A stretch of DNA of 42,710 nt from CAYSBE01 sp046309355. GTDB taxonomy: Bacteria > Bacteroidota > Bacteroidia > UKL13-3. Made by a program: the position numbers and the translations under genes. The notes under the pieces were generated by a model. That model searched no databases and was not told the DNA's origin. It saw only the letters and a program-made list of their open reading frames with translations. The stretch is taken from assembly GCA_046309355.1 (NCBI GenBank), contig JBKCPL010000021.1:1-42710 (forward strand), given 5' to 3'. Shown one piece after another: positions 18,289 through 27,134 of the stretch (its first letter is position 1; each line of letters starts with the position of its first letter).

Positions 18289-18648
18289 ATGGCATATATA
18301 AAACAAAACTCGCCCTTTCGGGTACCAACCACTGACGGAAAATTAATTGAAGAGCATTACGGACTGGCTTCAACCCGTGATTCGGGTTTTTCGATTGCGC
18401 ACATGGTTGCACCTCCACATTGGTCAGAGCCTTTTCAAACACCGGAGTTTGATGAAGTAACAATGGTGGTGCGTGGCCAAAAGCAATTTGAAGTGGATGG
18501 AGAAACTGTGGTGCTGCAAGCCGGTGAAAGCATACTCATACGCAAAGGAACACGCGTTCGCTATTCCAATCCGTTTGATGAAGAATGCGAATATTGGAGC
18601 TGCTGCGTTCCTGCGTTTTCTGTAAATACAGTTAACCGCGAAGAGTAG
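18289..18648 (+). CDS. Single cupin-domain protein
   Basis: This 119-residue protein is a small beta-barrel cupin. Motif 1 covers the region APPHWSEPFQTPEFDEVTMV, ending in VVRGQKQFEVDGE. Motif 2 is AGESILIRKGTRVRYSN. In motif 2 the histidine that usually ligates the metal is replaced (RVRYSN where GxxHxxxN is common). The canonical metal site is therefore incomplete, and the protein may bind a small molecule without metal or use other ligands. Similar stand-alone cupins bind or isomerise sugars or act as dioxygenases, and nothing here chooses among these. It starts six bases after an exact -7 promoter box and is followed one base later by the S1/P1-like hydrolase gene, so both are probably on one transcript. 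Confidence 0.85.
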   Translation: MAYIKQNSPFRVPTTDGKLIEEHYGLASTRDSGFSIAHMVAPPHWSEPFQTPEFDEVTMVVRGQKQFEVDGETVVLQAGESILIRKGTRVRYSNPFDEECEYWSCCVPAFSVNTVNREE

Positions 18649-18649
18649 T

Positions 18650-19624
18650 ATGAAGAGAATAGCGGTACTCGTTGTATTTACCGGAATTTTGACCCAGGGA
18701 TTTGGGTGGGGATTTTATGCCCATAAAGTAATAAACCGATTAGCCGTATTTACACTGCCGCCCGAATTGTTTGCGTTTTATAAAGCGCATTTGGAAGACA
18801 TTACCGAGCATGCCGTTGACCCTGACAAGCGTAGATACAGCGATCCAGAAGAGGCTTGTCGCCACTATGTAGATTTGGATTACTTTGAGCATACATTGCC
18901 ATTGGATACCATGCCACGCAAATGGAAAGATGCCGTGGCCCGTTACACAGAAGATACACTGAAAGCATACGGAATTGTTCCGTGGCACATACAACTGATG
19001 ATGAACAGACTGACAGAAGCGTTCAAAGAAAAAAATATTGAACGTATTATACGTCTCTCGGCTGATTTGGGACATTACATTGCCGATGCGCATGTGCCCT
19101 TGCATGCTACAATAAATTACAACGGACAATTGACCGGGCAACAGGGCATACATGCATTCTGGGAATCGCGTTTGCCAGAGTTGTATAGCGATCAGTATGA
19201 TTTCTTTGTTGGCCGTGCTCAGTATTTGAACAATGAATTAGAAGAGGCCTGGCGTGCATCGGAGGGAAGTTTTGCTGCCAAAGATTCTGTTCTTGCATTT
19301 GAGCGCGAGTTAAATAAACGCTACGATAGCGATAAAAAGTACAGCTACGAGATGAAAGGGCAAACACGCGTGCGTCAGTTCTCCGAAGAATATTCGTCAG
19401 CGTACCACCGCATGCTGGGCGATCAGGTTGAACGAAGAATGAGGCAATCAATACTCACCGTTGGTTCCATGTGGTACACGGCATGGATAAATGCAGGCAA
19501 ACCTGATTTTATAAAAGAAAGCGTGCCTCCTGCGAAGCTCACCGATGAAGAACGCAAACGCATGGTTGCGGAAGAACAAAATATGATGTGGGAACGTAAA
19601 ATGCTGGGCCGTCAGGAAAATTAG
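18650..19624 (+). CDS. Secreted S1/P1-nuclease / zinc-dependent phospholipase C-like protein
   Basis: This 324-residue exported protein belongs to the fold shared by S1/P1 nucleases and bacterial phospholipase C. The signal peptide ends at about GFG-19, which would make W20 the first mature residue. In this family the N-terminal tryptophan itself helps bind the zinc cluster. The following GFYAHKVINR supplies H25, and the central DLGHYIADAHVPLH segment (about 141-154) and GIHAFWE carry further ligands. The expected tri-zinc site therefore looks intact, supporting phosphodiester hydrolysis of nucleic acid or phospholipid in the periplasm or outside the cell. The substrate cannot be told from sequence. 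Its TAG stop overlaps the TAA stop of the convergent tamL-like gene (shared TTAG at 19621-19624). It is probably co-transcribed with the cupin. Confidence 0.85.
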   Translation: MKRIAVLVVFTGILTQGFGWGFYAHKVINRLAVFTLPPELFAFYKAHLEDITEHAVDPDKRRYSDPEEACRHYVDLDYFEHTLPLDTMPRKWKDAVARYTEDTLKAYGIVPWHIQLMMNRLTEAFKEKNIERIIRLSADLGHYIADAHVPLHATINYNGQLTGQQGIHAFWESRLPELYSDQYDFFVGRAQYLNNELEEAWRASEGSFAAKDSVLAFERELNKRYDSDKKYSYEMKGQTRVRQFSEEYSSAYHRMLGDQVERRMRQSILTVGSMWYTAWINAGKPDFIKESVPPAKLTDEERKRMVAEEQNMMWERKMLGRQEN

Positions 19625-21906
19625 AACGGATAACCGATTCCAAAATTAAAGTTAAAGTTATCGAGTAGCCATTGCGAACTGAAGTCGCGAATTATCCAAC
19701 GTTTATCTTTGGGGAAAGTGGGATCATGCATGGGCAGAGCAAAGTCGAGGCGAATGATGAAAATTTCAAGATTCAGTCGTATACCCAGTCCGGTATTAAA
19801 GGCGATTTCCTTGTAAAAGCGGTTGATGTCGAATTCTCCCCACGGCCTGTTTTCATTGGGTTTTGCAATCCACACATTTCCGGCATCGGCAAATACAGCA
19901 CCTTCCAGCCAGCGGTTATACATGTTGAACCTGAACTCGGCATTGGCCATCAGTTTTATCTCGCCCGAATAGTCGAGTTGGTCGGCTGCTTTATACCCTC
20001 CCGGACCCAATGAACGTGGACGCCAGCCTCGTAAGTCGTTAGCTCCACCCACAAAATACCTGCGTTCAAACGGAACAAAATCGCGTGTATTGCCGTAAGG
20101 TAGGGCATAGCCGGCCAGCAAACGAAAAACAGTACTATTGTTTTGGTCGTAAACCGTGTTGTACCTAATATCAATGGTTGACTTGGCAAACTCAAAATAC
20201 TTTACACCAAAAACAGTGTAGCTGCCATCTTCATCACGTGTGCCGCCCGCCAGCCGATTATAAAGTGAAAGCGGGTAGCCGGCCAAATCAAGAAGATCCC
20301 AGCGCAGGTAAATAAAACTAAGTCCTTTAGCCACCTCCTTGTTTGAATACACAAAACCAAGACGCGAACCGGCAATCAGGTTGTTGGTAAATAGGTTTTG
20401 CAAAAAGATATCGTTTGCGCTTTGTGTTTGAAGTTCGGGCGATCGAATGTTGCTGCGTATATAGCTAACCTCTAAAGGCCAAAAGTAAAGTGTAGTCAAG
20501 CGCCTGTTCAGCTGGTAATTGATGCCGGTAGAAAGTACCTGACGTTCGTAGTCAATGTTTAATTCATACACACCGGTAGCACTAAAAATGGTTTTGTTGC
20601 TGTAATATTTTTCATTGCGGTCAAAACCTGAAAATAACAAGGTGCGTGGCATAATTACAGCAGCAGTAAGCCGCTGTTCCGTACTGTTAAAAAATCCGCT
20701 CGATTTAATTTGTCCTTGAGCTTCTACTGCCGAACGAAAAGTAAGTTGTAGTATTTCGGCATTTCTAAAAACGTTGCGGTTAGTAAACTGTGTGAGTATA
20801 GCAACACCGTAATTCCTGAAATCTTGGCCTGTCAGCGTGTTGTTTTGATCCGAAAGTGTGGCTTGCGGTTCTATCGTAGCGGTGTATTTAACATTGGGGA
20901 TGAGTCGGATATTATAATTCAGAAATAAGCTGTCGTTTCGTTCAAATGGTGTACTCTGGATATTCACAAAACGGAAAATACCCAGTTCGCTTAAACGGCT
21001 GTATGTTCGGTTGATAGAGTTTTGCCTGAATTCATTATTAGGCAACATCAAAATATTGCAGTTTAATACTTCCGGATTGAGCTTGAAAAAGGCAGGCTTA
21101 TACATGATACGGAATGCCGCAAAGGTATCGCGTTTAAGCAGCCCTCGGTCACCCTGGTTGTTCGGGTCAACTTCGATGGTTACCTGTTTGTTGTAATATT
21201 TCTCGTGTATATCATCTGTAGGGTTTCGTATATTTAGTGATAAAATACAAAACCCTTTGCCATCATTGGTATCAATACTGAAGTCAACAAACTCTTTGCC
21301 CATGACGTAATACCCGTTGTTGCGAAGCTGATTGATAATTCGCTCCTGTTCTTTTATCAGCAATCCCTGATCAAGGGGTTTCCACCATTTTACAAACGAT
21401 TCATCCATTGCGCCATTTACTAGGTCGTAAATTTGTTTGTCTTCAATATGAAGCCTGTAATCCATTACCTTATAAGGCATATTGGGCTTTATAAAATAAG
21501 TCACTTTGGCTTTTTTGCGCCTATTGACTTCTACTTCATAGCGAATTTCGGGATAGAAGTATCCTTTCGTGACCATAAAATTTTGCATGGATTTTACGGT
21601 GTTGTCAATAAACAGCGAATCGGTAAAAACCGGTTGCTCGCCTAATGAATTGCGCATGAATTTTTTAACGAAATTGTCGTTGCCCTTCGAACCTCTGATA
21701 TAAAAGTATGGCCTGCTATTAAACAAACCAAACAGTTTACGGTTAGGAACCTGCTTATAAAGCGTGGTCAGCTGTTTTTCCAATTCAACACCAATAGGTT
21801 CTTCAACCCGTGTATCATTGGATTTGAGCAGCGACATATTAGGCGGTATGTATTTAACACTGCTGCATGCAGGCAAAAGAAGAACGGCAAAAATGCATTT
21901 AAGCAT
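19621..21906 (-). CDS. TamL-type outer-membrane assembly protein (Omp85/BamA superfamily lipoprotein)
   Basis: This 761-residue protein is an Omp85-superfamily member with a lipoprotein signal: MLKCIFAVLLLPAC, with C14 as the lipidated cysteine. A lipid-anchored TamA relative, called TamL, is known in Bacteroidetes and Chlorobi, where it is thought to work with TamB in delivering proteins or lipids to the outer membrane. POTRA-like segments occupy roughly 50-370 (YFYIRGSKGNDNFV, YFIKPNMPYKV, NYNIRLIPNV). The C-terminal half is a beta barrel with the RRYFVGGANDLRGWRPRSLGPGG region, the conserved loop-6 area of Omp85 proteins. The last residue is phenylalanine (GIGYPF), as expected for a barrel. 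An upstream in-frame extension of 15 codons would bury the signal and is rejected. No tamB gene is in the window. The divergent rRNA methyltransferase gene starts 22 bases from its start. Confidence 0.88.
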   Translation of the reverse strand: MLKCIFAVLLLPACSSVKYIPPNMSLLKSNDTRVEEPIGVELEKQLTTLYKQVPNRKLFGLFNSRPYFYIRGSKGNDNFVKKFMRNSLGEQPVFTDSLFIDNTVKSMQNFMVTKGYFYPEIRYEVEVNRRKKAKVTYFIKPNMPYKVMDYRLHIEDKQIYDLVNGAMDESFVKWWKPLDQGLLIKEQERIINQLRNNGYYVMGKEFVDFSIDTNDGKGFCILSLNIRNPTDDIHEKYYNKQVTIEVDPNNQGDRGLLKRDTFAAFRIMYKPAFFKLNPEVLNCNILMLPNNEFRQNSINRTYSRLSELGIFRFVNIQSTPFERNDSLFLNYNIRLIPNVKYTATIEPQATLSDQNNTLTGQDFRNYGVAILTQFTNRNVFRNAEILQLTFRSAVEAQGQIKSSGFFNSTEQRLTAAVIMPRTLLFSGFDRNEKYYSNKTIFSATGVYELNIDYERQVLSTGINYQLNRRLTTLYFWPLEVSYIRSNIRSPELQTQSANDIFLQNLFTNNLIAGSRLGFVYSNKEVAKGLSFIYLRWDLLDLAGYPLSLYNRLAGGTRDEDGSYTVFGVKYFEFAKSTIDIRYNTVYDQNNSTVFRLLAGYALPYGNTRDFVPFERRYFVGGANDLRGWRPRSLGPGGYKAADQLDYSGEIKLMANAEFRFNMYNRWLEGAVFADAGNVWIAKPNENRPWGEFDINRFYKEIAFNTGLGIRLNLEIFIIRLDFALPMHDPTFPKDKRWIIRDFSSQWLLDNFNFNFGIGYPF

Positions 21907-21914
21907 TACATTTG
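21907..21914 (+). promoter_or_regulatory. -7 box for the TrmH-type methyltransferase gene
   Basis: TACATTTG is an exact TAnnTTTG match. It starts on the base next to the start codon of the divergent tamL-like gene, and any -33 element must lie inside that gene. The methyltransferase ATG is 14 bases after the box. Confidence 0.45.
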
Positions 21915-21928
21915 CCCGTCTGAAGCGA

Positions 21929-22690
21929 ATGTTGTCAAAAGCTAAAATCAAATTGGTTCAGTCGTTGGTTCATAAAAAGCACCGCGATACACTCGGCTTG
22001 TTTACAGTAGAAGGAAACAAGTCAGTGGTGGAACTGCTTCGGTCAAAAATACGTGTAAATAGCCTATTTGCAACACACGAATGGTTGATAACTCAGCCGG
22101 ATTCCACTTTTGCAAACGATATGGATGTTCACGAAGTAACAGCCGCTGAAATGAAACAACTGAGTAGTTTGACCACTCCGGGTCAGGTGCTGGCTGTTGC
22201 CGTGATTCCTGAAAATGAACTTGTCTCGCATACTGCACAGGGACTAATACTTGCATTGGATGGCATTCAAGATCCTGGTAATTTAGGTACCATAATACGT
22301 GTGGCTGATTGGTATGGCATTTCGCACATTGTATGCAGCATGCACTGTGCCGATGTTTACAATCCGAAAACCGTACAAGCCAGTATGGGATCATTTTTAC
22401 GTGTACGCACCATTCGTTGTTCCTTAAGTGAATACTTAGCGGGCTGTGGCCTTCCGGTATATGGTGCAGTGCTCAATGGAGAATCGGCTTATGGCCTGCA
22501 CATGCCACAAAATGCTGTGCTGGTTATTGGCAATGAAGGTTCTGGTATATCACCCGACATTTCGCCTTATGTACAATTTCCTGTAAGTATACCCAGAAGG
22601 GGTGAAGCTGAATCGTTGAATGCAGCTGTGGCTACAGCTATTTTATGCGATACCTGGGCACGAAATTTAACAACTCCAAATAATTCCTAA
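21929..22690 (+). CDS. TrmH/SpoU-family RNA 2'-O-methyltransferase
   Basis: This 253-residue SPOUT-fold enzyme is predicted to methylate a ribose 2'-OH in rRNA or tRNA using SAM bound in a trefoil knot. The N-terminal third (KAKIKLVQSLVHKKHRD, then FTVEGNKSVVELL) is the substrate-binding domain of the RlmB/TsnR-like group. The catalytic domain has the three SpoU motifs. Motif 1 is DGIQDPGNLGTIIRVADW, with the conserved N and R. Motif 2 is VLVIGNEGSGI. Motif 3 is VSIPRRGEAESLNAAVATAI. The ATG at 21929 is chosen because the KHRD region begins the family. A longer in-frame extension overlaps the divergent tamL-like gene and is not credible. RidA follows nine bases downstream. The exact RNA target is not known. 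Confidence 0.93.
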   Translation: MLSKAKIKLVQSLVHKKHRDTLGLFTVEGNKSVVELLRSKIRVNSLFATHEWLITQPDSTFANDMDVHEVTAAEMKQLSSLTTPGQVLAVAVIPENELVSHTAQGLILALDGIQDPGNLGTIIRVADWYGISHIVCSMHCADVYNPKTVQASMGSFLRVRTIRCSLSEYLAGCGLPVYGAVLNGESAYGLHMPQNAVLVIGNEGSGISPDISPYVQFPVSIPRRGEAESLNAAVATAILCDTWARNLTTPNNS

Positions 22691-22699
22691 TATTGCGCT

Positions 22700-23125
22700 A
22701 TGACTAATCAAACTGTTCACCATTCAGATAAAGCACCCGAGCCTGTTGGCTTATATCCGCATGCACGCAGGGTTGGTAATCTGCTGTTTTTATCGGGTGT
22801 GGGCCCACGTGAACGCGGAACAAAAAAAATTCCCGGTGTTGAACTTGACGAACAAGGTAATATTCTTAGTTACGATATAGCTACTCAGTGCCATTCGGTA
22901 TTCAATAATGTAAAACTCATTCTGGAAGATGCCGGAAGCAGTTGGGACAAGATTGTTGATGTAACGGTTTTTCTGACCAACATGAAAGACGATTTTCCGG
23001 TATACAATAAATTATGGGCCGAGTATTTTGCATCTAATCCTCCGTGCCGAACCACACTGGAAATAAATTGCTTGCCAACACCCATTGCCATTGAACTCAA
23101 AGTGATTGCAACAGTTGGCGAATAA
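22700..23125 (+). CDS. RidA-family deaminase, resembling 2-aminomuconate deaminase
   Basis: This 141-residue YjgF/YER057c/UK114 (RidA) family protein probably forms a trimer with active sites between subunits. R117 in CRTTLE and E132 in PIAIEL match the arginine and glutamate used by RidA to hydrolyse reactive enamines and imines. The GVGPRERGTKKIPG and YDIATQCHSVFNNVK segments, with an extended N-terminus compared with the roughly 128-residue RidA, look more like the 2-aminomuconate deaminase subgroup of tryptophan/aminophenol breakdown. No other gene of such a pathway is in the window, so the specific reaction is uncertain, and a general imine deaminase is the safe call. It lies nine bases after the methyltransferase gene, probably on the same transcript. 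Confidence 0.88.
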   Translation: MTNQTVHHSDKAPEPVGLYPHARRVGNLLFLSGVGPRERGTKKIPGVELDEQGNILSYDIATQCHSVFNNVKLILEDAGSSWDKIVDVTVFLTNMKDDFPVYNKLWAEYFASNPPCRTTLEINCLPTPIAIELKVIATVGE

Positions 23126-23157
23126 CCGTAATCCCTGTTTGACAACGAATTGGATAT

Positions 23158-24159
23158 ATGTTGCGTAATGTACTTTTGATTCTTCGTGTGTGTGCTTGTG
23201 CACCTTTATTGGCTCAGTTTGCACCGCAGGCGGGCATACCGGGAAGTACGGCAATACACCGTGACAGCAGCATTATTAAAGCGTGGGCTATAGGCTACCA
23301 TGTTCTACGCGGTTGGCAAAACAGCCTAGATACCACATTGGGGAAAGCTACAGCAGGAAATGAAGAATCTATTCCAGGAAAAGCTGGAAACGGAATTATT
23401 TCGCTAGGCGATGGGGGAGTTGCTGTATTGCATGTATATCATCCTGTAAAAAATGGCCCGGGTTTCGATTTTGTGTTGTTCGAAAACGGATTTATAGATC
23501 AATCGCTGGATACTGGGGCAGCTTATCTGGAGCTGGCATTTGTAGAGGTCAGTTCAGACGGTATACATTTTTTTCGGTTTCCTTCTTCTTCCTATACGGA
23601 TACCATTTCACAGCTTGGCCCATTTGGCGCTATTCGTGCTGAAAAAATAAACAACCTGGCTGGCAAATACATTTCCCCCTTCGGCACACCATTTAACCTC
23701 GATGAAGTGCCCGATGATTCGCTGCTGAATAAAGATGCGGTAACACATATACGCGTGGTAGATGCAGTAGGCAGTTTACATGATTCATTCTGTACACGCG
23801 ATGCTGCCGGCCATAAAATAAACGATCCTTGGCCAACACCATTCCCTTCATCGGGTTTCGATCTGGATGCGCTGGGTATTATTCATCAAAATACGGCTAT
23901 TACATATTCACCAACACACAGAACTCCAGATTTTTCACTTTATCCTAATCCGGCAAGGGAAAATGATGTCGTAAGCATTCGTGTGGCCTTCAAAGCACCT
24001 GTAGTCAGCATAAAGGTTACAGATGTGTCGGGTAAAGAGCACATGGAGCATTCGGACTGGCCTACTGCAGAGATAACGGGCCTGCATGCAGGTATATATT
24101 TCATACATGTTACAACTGTTGCAGGCACCACAGTAAAGCGGCTGGTTATTTCCGAGTAA
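23158..24159 (+). CDS. Secreted protein with T9SS type A sorting domain
   Basis: This 333-residue protein has a signal peptide ending near residue 20 (APLLAQ) and a T9SS type A C-terminal domain from about 260 (FSLYPNPARENDVVS, VTDVSGKEH, LHAGIYFIHV). It is thus expected on the cell surface or outside the cell. The body contains GNGIISLGDGGVAVLH, FDFVLFENGF, VEVSSDGIHFFRFP and SSGFDLDALG, a beta-rich arrangement I recognise from uncharacterised Bacteroidota surface proteins without an established function. No catalytic motif is seen. The start has no convincing promoter: TTTG at 23138-23141 is present, but the -7 match is poor. Its stop lies 27 bases from the stop of the convergent gene, with no terminator hairpin between. 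Confidence 0.82.
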   Translation: MLRNVLLILRVCACAPLLAQFAPQAGIPGSTAIHRDSSIIKAWAIGYHVLRGWQNSLDTTLGKATAGNEESIPGKAGNGIISLGDGGVAVLHVYHPVKNGPGFDFVLFENGFIDQSLDTGAAYLELAFVEVSSDGIHFFRFPSSSYTDTISQLGPFGAIRAEKINNLAGKYISPFGTPFNLDEVPDDSLLNKDAVTHIRVVDAVGSLHDSFCTRDAAGHKINDPWPTPFPSSGFDLDALGIIHQNTAITYSPTHRTPDFSLYPNPARENDVVSIRVAFKAPVVSIKVTDVSGKEHMEHSDWPTAEITGLHAGIYFIHVTTVAGTTVKRLVISE

Positions 24160-24186
24160 CAATTTTATTAAATAGCTCCTGGTTGG

Positions 24187-27054
24187 CTAAAAAGTGCCTG
24201 CCAGATAAAACTGCTGTACGAAGGTTTGGTCGCGGTCGAAGTAATTGGTGTTTAACAATGCGTTCAAACGAGTGCCCATCGAAAGGTTAATCCATTGTAG
24301 ATTCACAACATCAAACATCAACTCACAACCTGCCGAATTTTGGGCAAATGATTTGTTCAGTTCGGTACGTGATACTTGTGAAAGATCCAGGAATAGGTTG
24401 GCCTTTATTCGTTTAACATAAATTATGCCTCCCACTCCAAAATCGGGATACATCAATGGCAATATATAGTTTGCACTAAATACCCACTCGCGATCGCCCT
24501 GAATGGGAATATATCCGCGGGCATGCGTAAATTGATCGAAGAAGCGGTAATCGTTTTGCAAACTTTCCTGTTTAAACGCACCGGTAAACTTAAATCCGTG
24601 GTTGCGCATAGCACCCGGCAAATAAATAGCAGAATGCAAACGGAAGTTGGATGCGCTTACTGAATTCACAGCAGTACCATAATAAACCGATAGCTGTGCA
24701 CCGAATCGCGGTTGAAGATTTTGTATAGCCCGCCCACGTACTACCGACATATCCATGCCGCATTCAACCAAAGCAGGCCTTAGCTCACGTGTATTGTCTG
24801 ACTTATCATTTATTTCGTAGTTAAACAGATTCACCAGAGCTGCATTGGCATATAGCTTAACGGTGGAAATGTACATGCCATCGAAGCGTGTGTAGGGAAG
24901 GTACGTTCCTATACCGTAAATAGATTCGGTGAACGTGGTGGCATTTGTGCTATACTTACCGGTGTCGGATAAGTTGGCCGGCATTACAATGCTGCGCTCG
25001 TTTACTGCTGCCAGTATGCCGAATGGCAATCGGTAGCGTGCATAGTCCATGCGACCGTTTATGAAGTAGGCGTTTTCATTAAAGTTAATTCCGGTAGTGA
25101 GGTCAGCACCAAAATCATTTAAGATGTTATTTACTTTAAGCGATACTGTTGCCTGCTGTTGATTGCCTGTAACCGACCAAGAGTGAAGCTTTGCACTGCG
25201 TATAGCACCCGTATAATCTTTGGCTTCATAGGTTGTGTTTTTAGGTAAGCGATCGTAAATTCTCGATTCTACAGGCGTGGTTACTATGCGGTATCTGTTT
25301 TGCAACTCAGGTTCTGTCACTGTGTAGTTTTCAGGCGTTACGGTATTCAATGCCAGCGCATCTACATGCTGCCCCATCATACCCAGCTGAGTAAAGTACA
25401 CCGTGTCCTCCGCTTCATTCAGCGAAGGCCCCATCAATCCATATTTCACACTACTCAGTTTTCGTATTTGCTTATCGCCTGAAAGACTTACTGCATACAG
25501 ATTATTAATACCCGAAAATCCGGATGCGAAATACACGCTGTTTTTACCGGGATAAATGCCCTCGATGACATGCTCCGTTGGAACGGTTAAGTCAGTAAAT
25601 ACTCGTGATAACATATCGTATCTTACTAAACGGATGCGGTAGCCCGTTTTGGCTACGTAAATAATGCTGTTATCGTCTTTGCTCCATTTAGGATAGGATA
25701 TGAAATCGTTGTCAGGATTGGCTATACTGTCTATCACTGCGCCCGTTTGCGCATCTAAAATGACAATGGTATTTCTTAGCTGTTCATCGGCACGAACGGC
25801 AACAAATGCATTGCGCTTTTGAGAATAAACAGGGGAAAATAATTTTGAGTGGGTAGTCACTCTTCGCTTTAAGTCGGTTTTTAAGCTGTAGCAAACAATG
25901 TCTGAATAGTTTCTGTTCATAAACCGGCTATCCGTTGTTAACTCAGTCCATGCAGCTACATCGTCACGCACCGAAAGGTAGGGTTCTGTTACCATGAGTC
26001 CCATAACTGCCAGGGTGGTTACTTTACCGGCTGATAGTTTAACAACTTCCTGAGTTCTGTTGTACGCTTCACGTCTGCATATAATACTCCCGTCTGCTTG
26101 TGCATATGGCCATTCGTAGTTGGTGACTATTCGTTTCGGTTCTGGTGAAATCTGCGTTACCGGTGTTAGTTTCTGTTCATTCAGCTCGTTTTTCCACTGC
26201 GTTTGCAACGTATCGTATGTGCGCATATATGTTTTACGTGAACCGTACCCTGTGTGGCGCTTCATCGCAGCTGAAAACGGGTACAGCAAACCTTTGTACG
26301 CTGAGGCATCCTTTATTATTTTCCTCCACACATCGGGTCCTTTTTCCCATCTCACCTGATGCAGCATAGCATATCCTAGACGATAATGATCCGGCATCAA
26401 AGTTAGGAATGATCCGTTGCGTGCTTTTTGATACCTGTATTTTTTATCGTTTAAAAGCTGCGCGCGTTGTTCATGAAAAAAGTGAGGTGTTCTTCCTCTG
26501 CCGGCCCCTGTTAGAACAGTTTCTGTTTGTACTGCATCTCCTTCATAAAACCAATTGGGTATGGCTACGTTTTGCGCCAGTTGCCAAAGCGTTTCTCCTC
26601 CGGCTATATACATCATCTTAGTAAGTCCACGCCTGTTGTTTATGTATTGTAAGGCGTGCCTGTATTCATGAATAGCCAATACATCCATCCAGCCAAGTGA
26701 ACCCAAGTAGTTTTGATTTTGTATACCTGTGGCAAACAACTCACTTCGGAAGGGCATAAGACCTACATAACCATTTGATATAACCTGCTGGGTTTGAATC
26801 AGCATAGTCAGGTGTTTTCTTTTTTCACCAATAGAAACTGCAGCGCTGTCACTTATAAAGTTGATGATATCGGCTATACGTGCGGCCTCTTTCTGATTTC
26901 CGTCCGGGAAAATTATTTTTAATGCGGGTGTTTCAAAATACTTCCATTTAAGGCTGGAAGGATTAGATCCTGTTACCGCTGATGGAGGTATAATTTGCGC
27001 CTGAAGAATTAGTGCATGAATGGCAAGTAGAGCCATGCATAGTTTACGTTTCAT
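24187..27054 (-). CDS. Predicted outer-membrane protein: HExxH protease domain, beta-propeller and beta-barrel
   Basis: This 955-residue exported protein appears to join three parts. After a signal peptide (about 1-20), residues 30-290 form a gluzincin-like domain (peptidase MA type). It has H129-E130-x-x-H133 in IHEYRHALQY and a possible third zinc ligand, E171, in NWFYEGDAV. Residues of about 300-600 look like a WD40/TolB-type propeller with repeats such as YPKWSKDDNSIIYV and FSPVYSQKRNAFVAV. From about 630 to the end are alternating beta strands ending in YLAGTF, with a terminal phenylalanine like other outer-membrane barrels. All catalytic residues expected of a zinc peptidase are present, but the substrate is unknown. 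No characterised protein with this arrangement comes to mind. It lies in its own unit with a likely promoter at 27072-27079. Confidence 0.75.
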   Translation of the reverse strand: MKRKLCMALLAIHALILQAQIIPPSAVTGSNPSSLKWKYFETPALKIIFPDGNQKEAARIADIINFISDSAAVSIGEKRKHLTMLIQTQQVISNGYVGLMPFRSELFATGIQNQNYLGSLGWMDVLAIHEYRHALQYINNRRGLTKMMYIAGGETLWQLAQNVAIPNWFYEGDAVQTETVLTGAGRGRTPHFFHEQRAQLLNDKKYRYQKARNGSFLTLMPDHYRLGYAMLHQVRWEKGPDVWRKIIKDASAYKGLLYPFSAAMKRHTGYGSRKTYMRTYDTLQTQWKNELNEQKLTPVTQISPEPKRIVTNYEWPYAQADGSIICRREAYNRTQEVVKLSAGKVTTLAVMGLMVTEPYLSVRDDVAAWTELTTDSRFMNRNYSDIVCYSLKTDLKRRVTTHSKLFSPVYSQKRNAFVAVRADEQLRNTIVILDAQTGAVIDSIANPDNDFISYPKWSKDDNSIIYVAKTGYRIRLVRYDMLSRVFTDLTVPTEHVIEGIYPGKNSVYFASGFSGINNLYAVSLSGDKQIRKLSSVKYGLMGPSLNEAEDTVYFTQLGMMGQHVDALALNTVTPENYTVTEPELQNRYRIVTTPVESRIYDRLPKNTTYEAKDYTGAIRSAKLHSWSVTGNQQQATVSLKVNNILNDFGADLTTGINFNENAYFINGRMDYARYRLPFGILAAVNERSIVMPANLSDTGKYSTNATTFTESIYGIGTYLPYTRFDGMYISTVKLYANAALVNLFNYEINDKSDNTRELRPALVECGMDMSVVRGRAIQNLQPRFGAQLSVYYGTAVNSVSASNFRLHSAIYLPGAMRNHGFKFTGAFKQESLQNDYRFFDQFTHARGYIPIQGDREWVFSANYILPLMYPDFGVGGIIYVKRIKANLFLDLSQVSRTELNKSFAQNSAGCELMFDVVNLQWINLSMGTRLNALLNTNYFDRDQTFVQQFYLAGTF

Positions 27055-27071
27055 GTATTATGTATTTGAAA

Positions 27072-27079
27072 CAAAAATA
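27072..27079 (-). promoter_or_regulatory. -7 box for the HEYRH-propeller-barrel gene
   Basis: Read on the minus strand this is TATTTTTG, an exact TAnnTTTG match, 17 bases before the ATG at 27054. A T-rich TTTCTTA lies roughly 20 bases further upstream as a possible weak -33 element. Confidence 0.4.
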
Positions 27080-27134
27080 TAAAACTGTGTCGCATTTTTA
27101 AGAAAGGTTATGAATCGCTAAAACCGGCTGCCAC

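Noticed and set aside
23171..23178. TACTTTTG, an exact -7 match inside the start of the second T9SS cargo gene
   Set aside because: Transcription from it would remove the signal peptide start. It is likely a chance match in an A/T-rich signal sequence.
22700..24159. Possible tryptophan or aminomuconate breakdown cluster around the RidA-like gene
   Set aside because: Neighbours are an rRNA methyltransferase and a T9SS cargo gene, and no other pathway enzyme is present.
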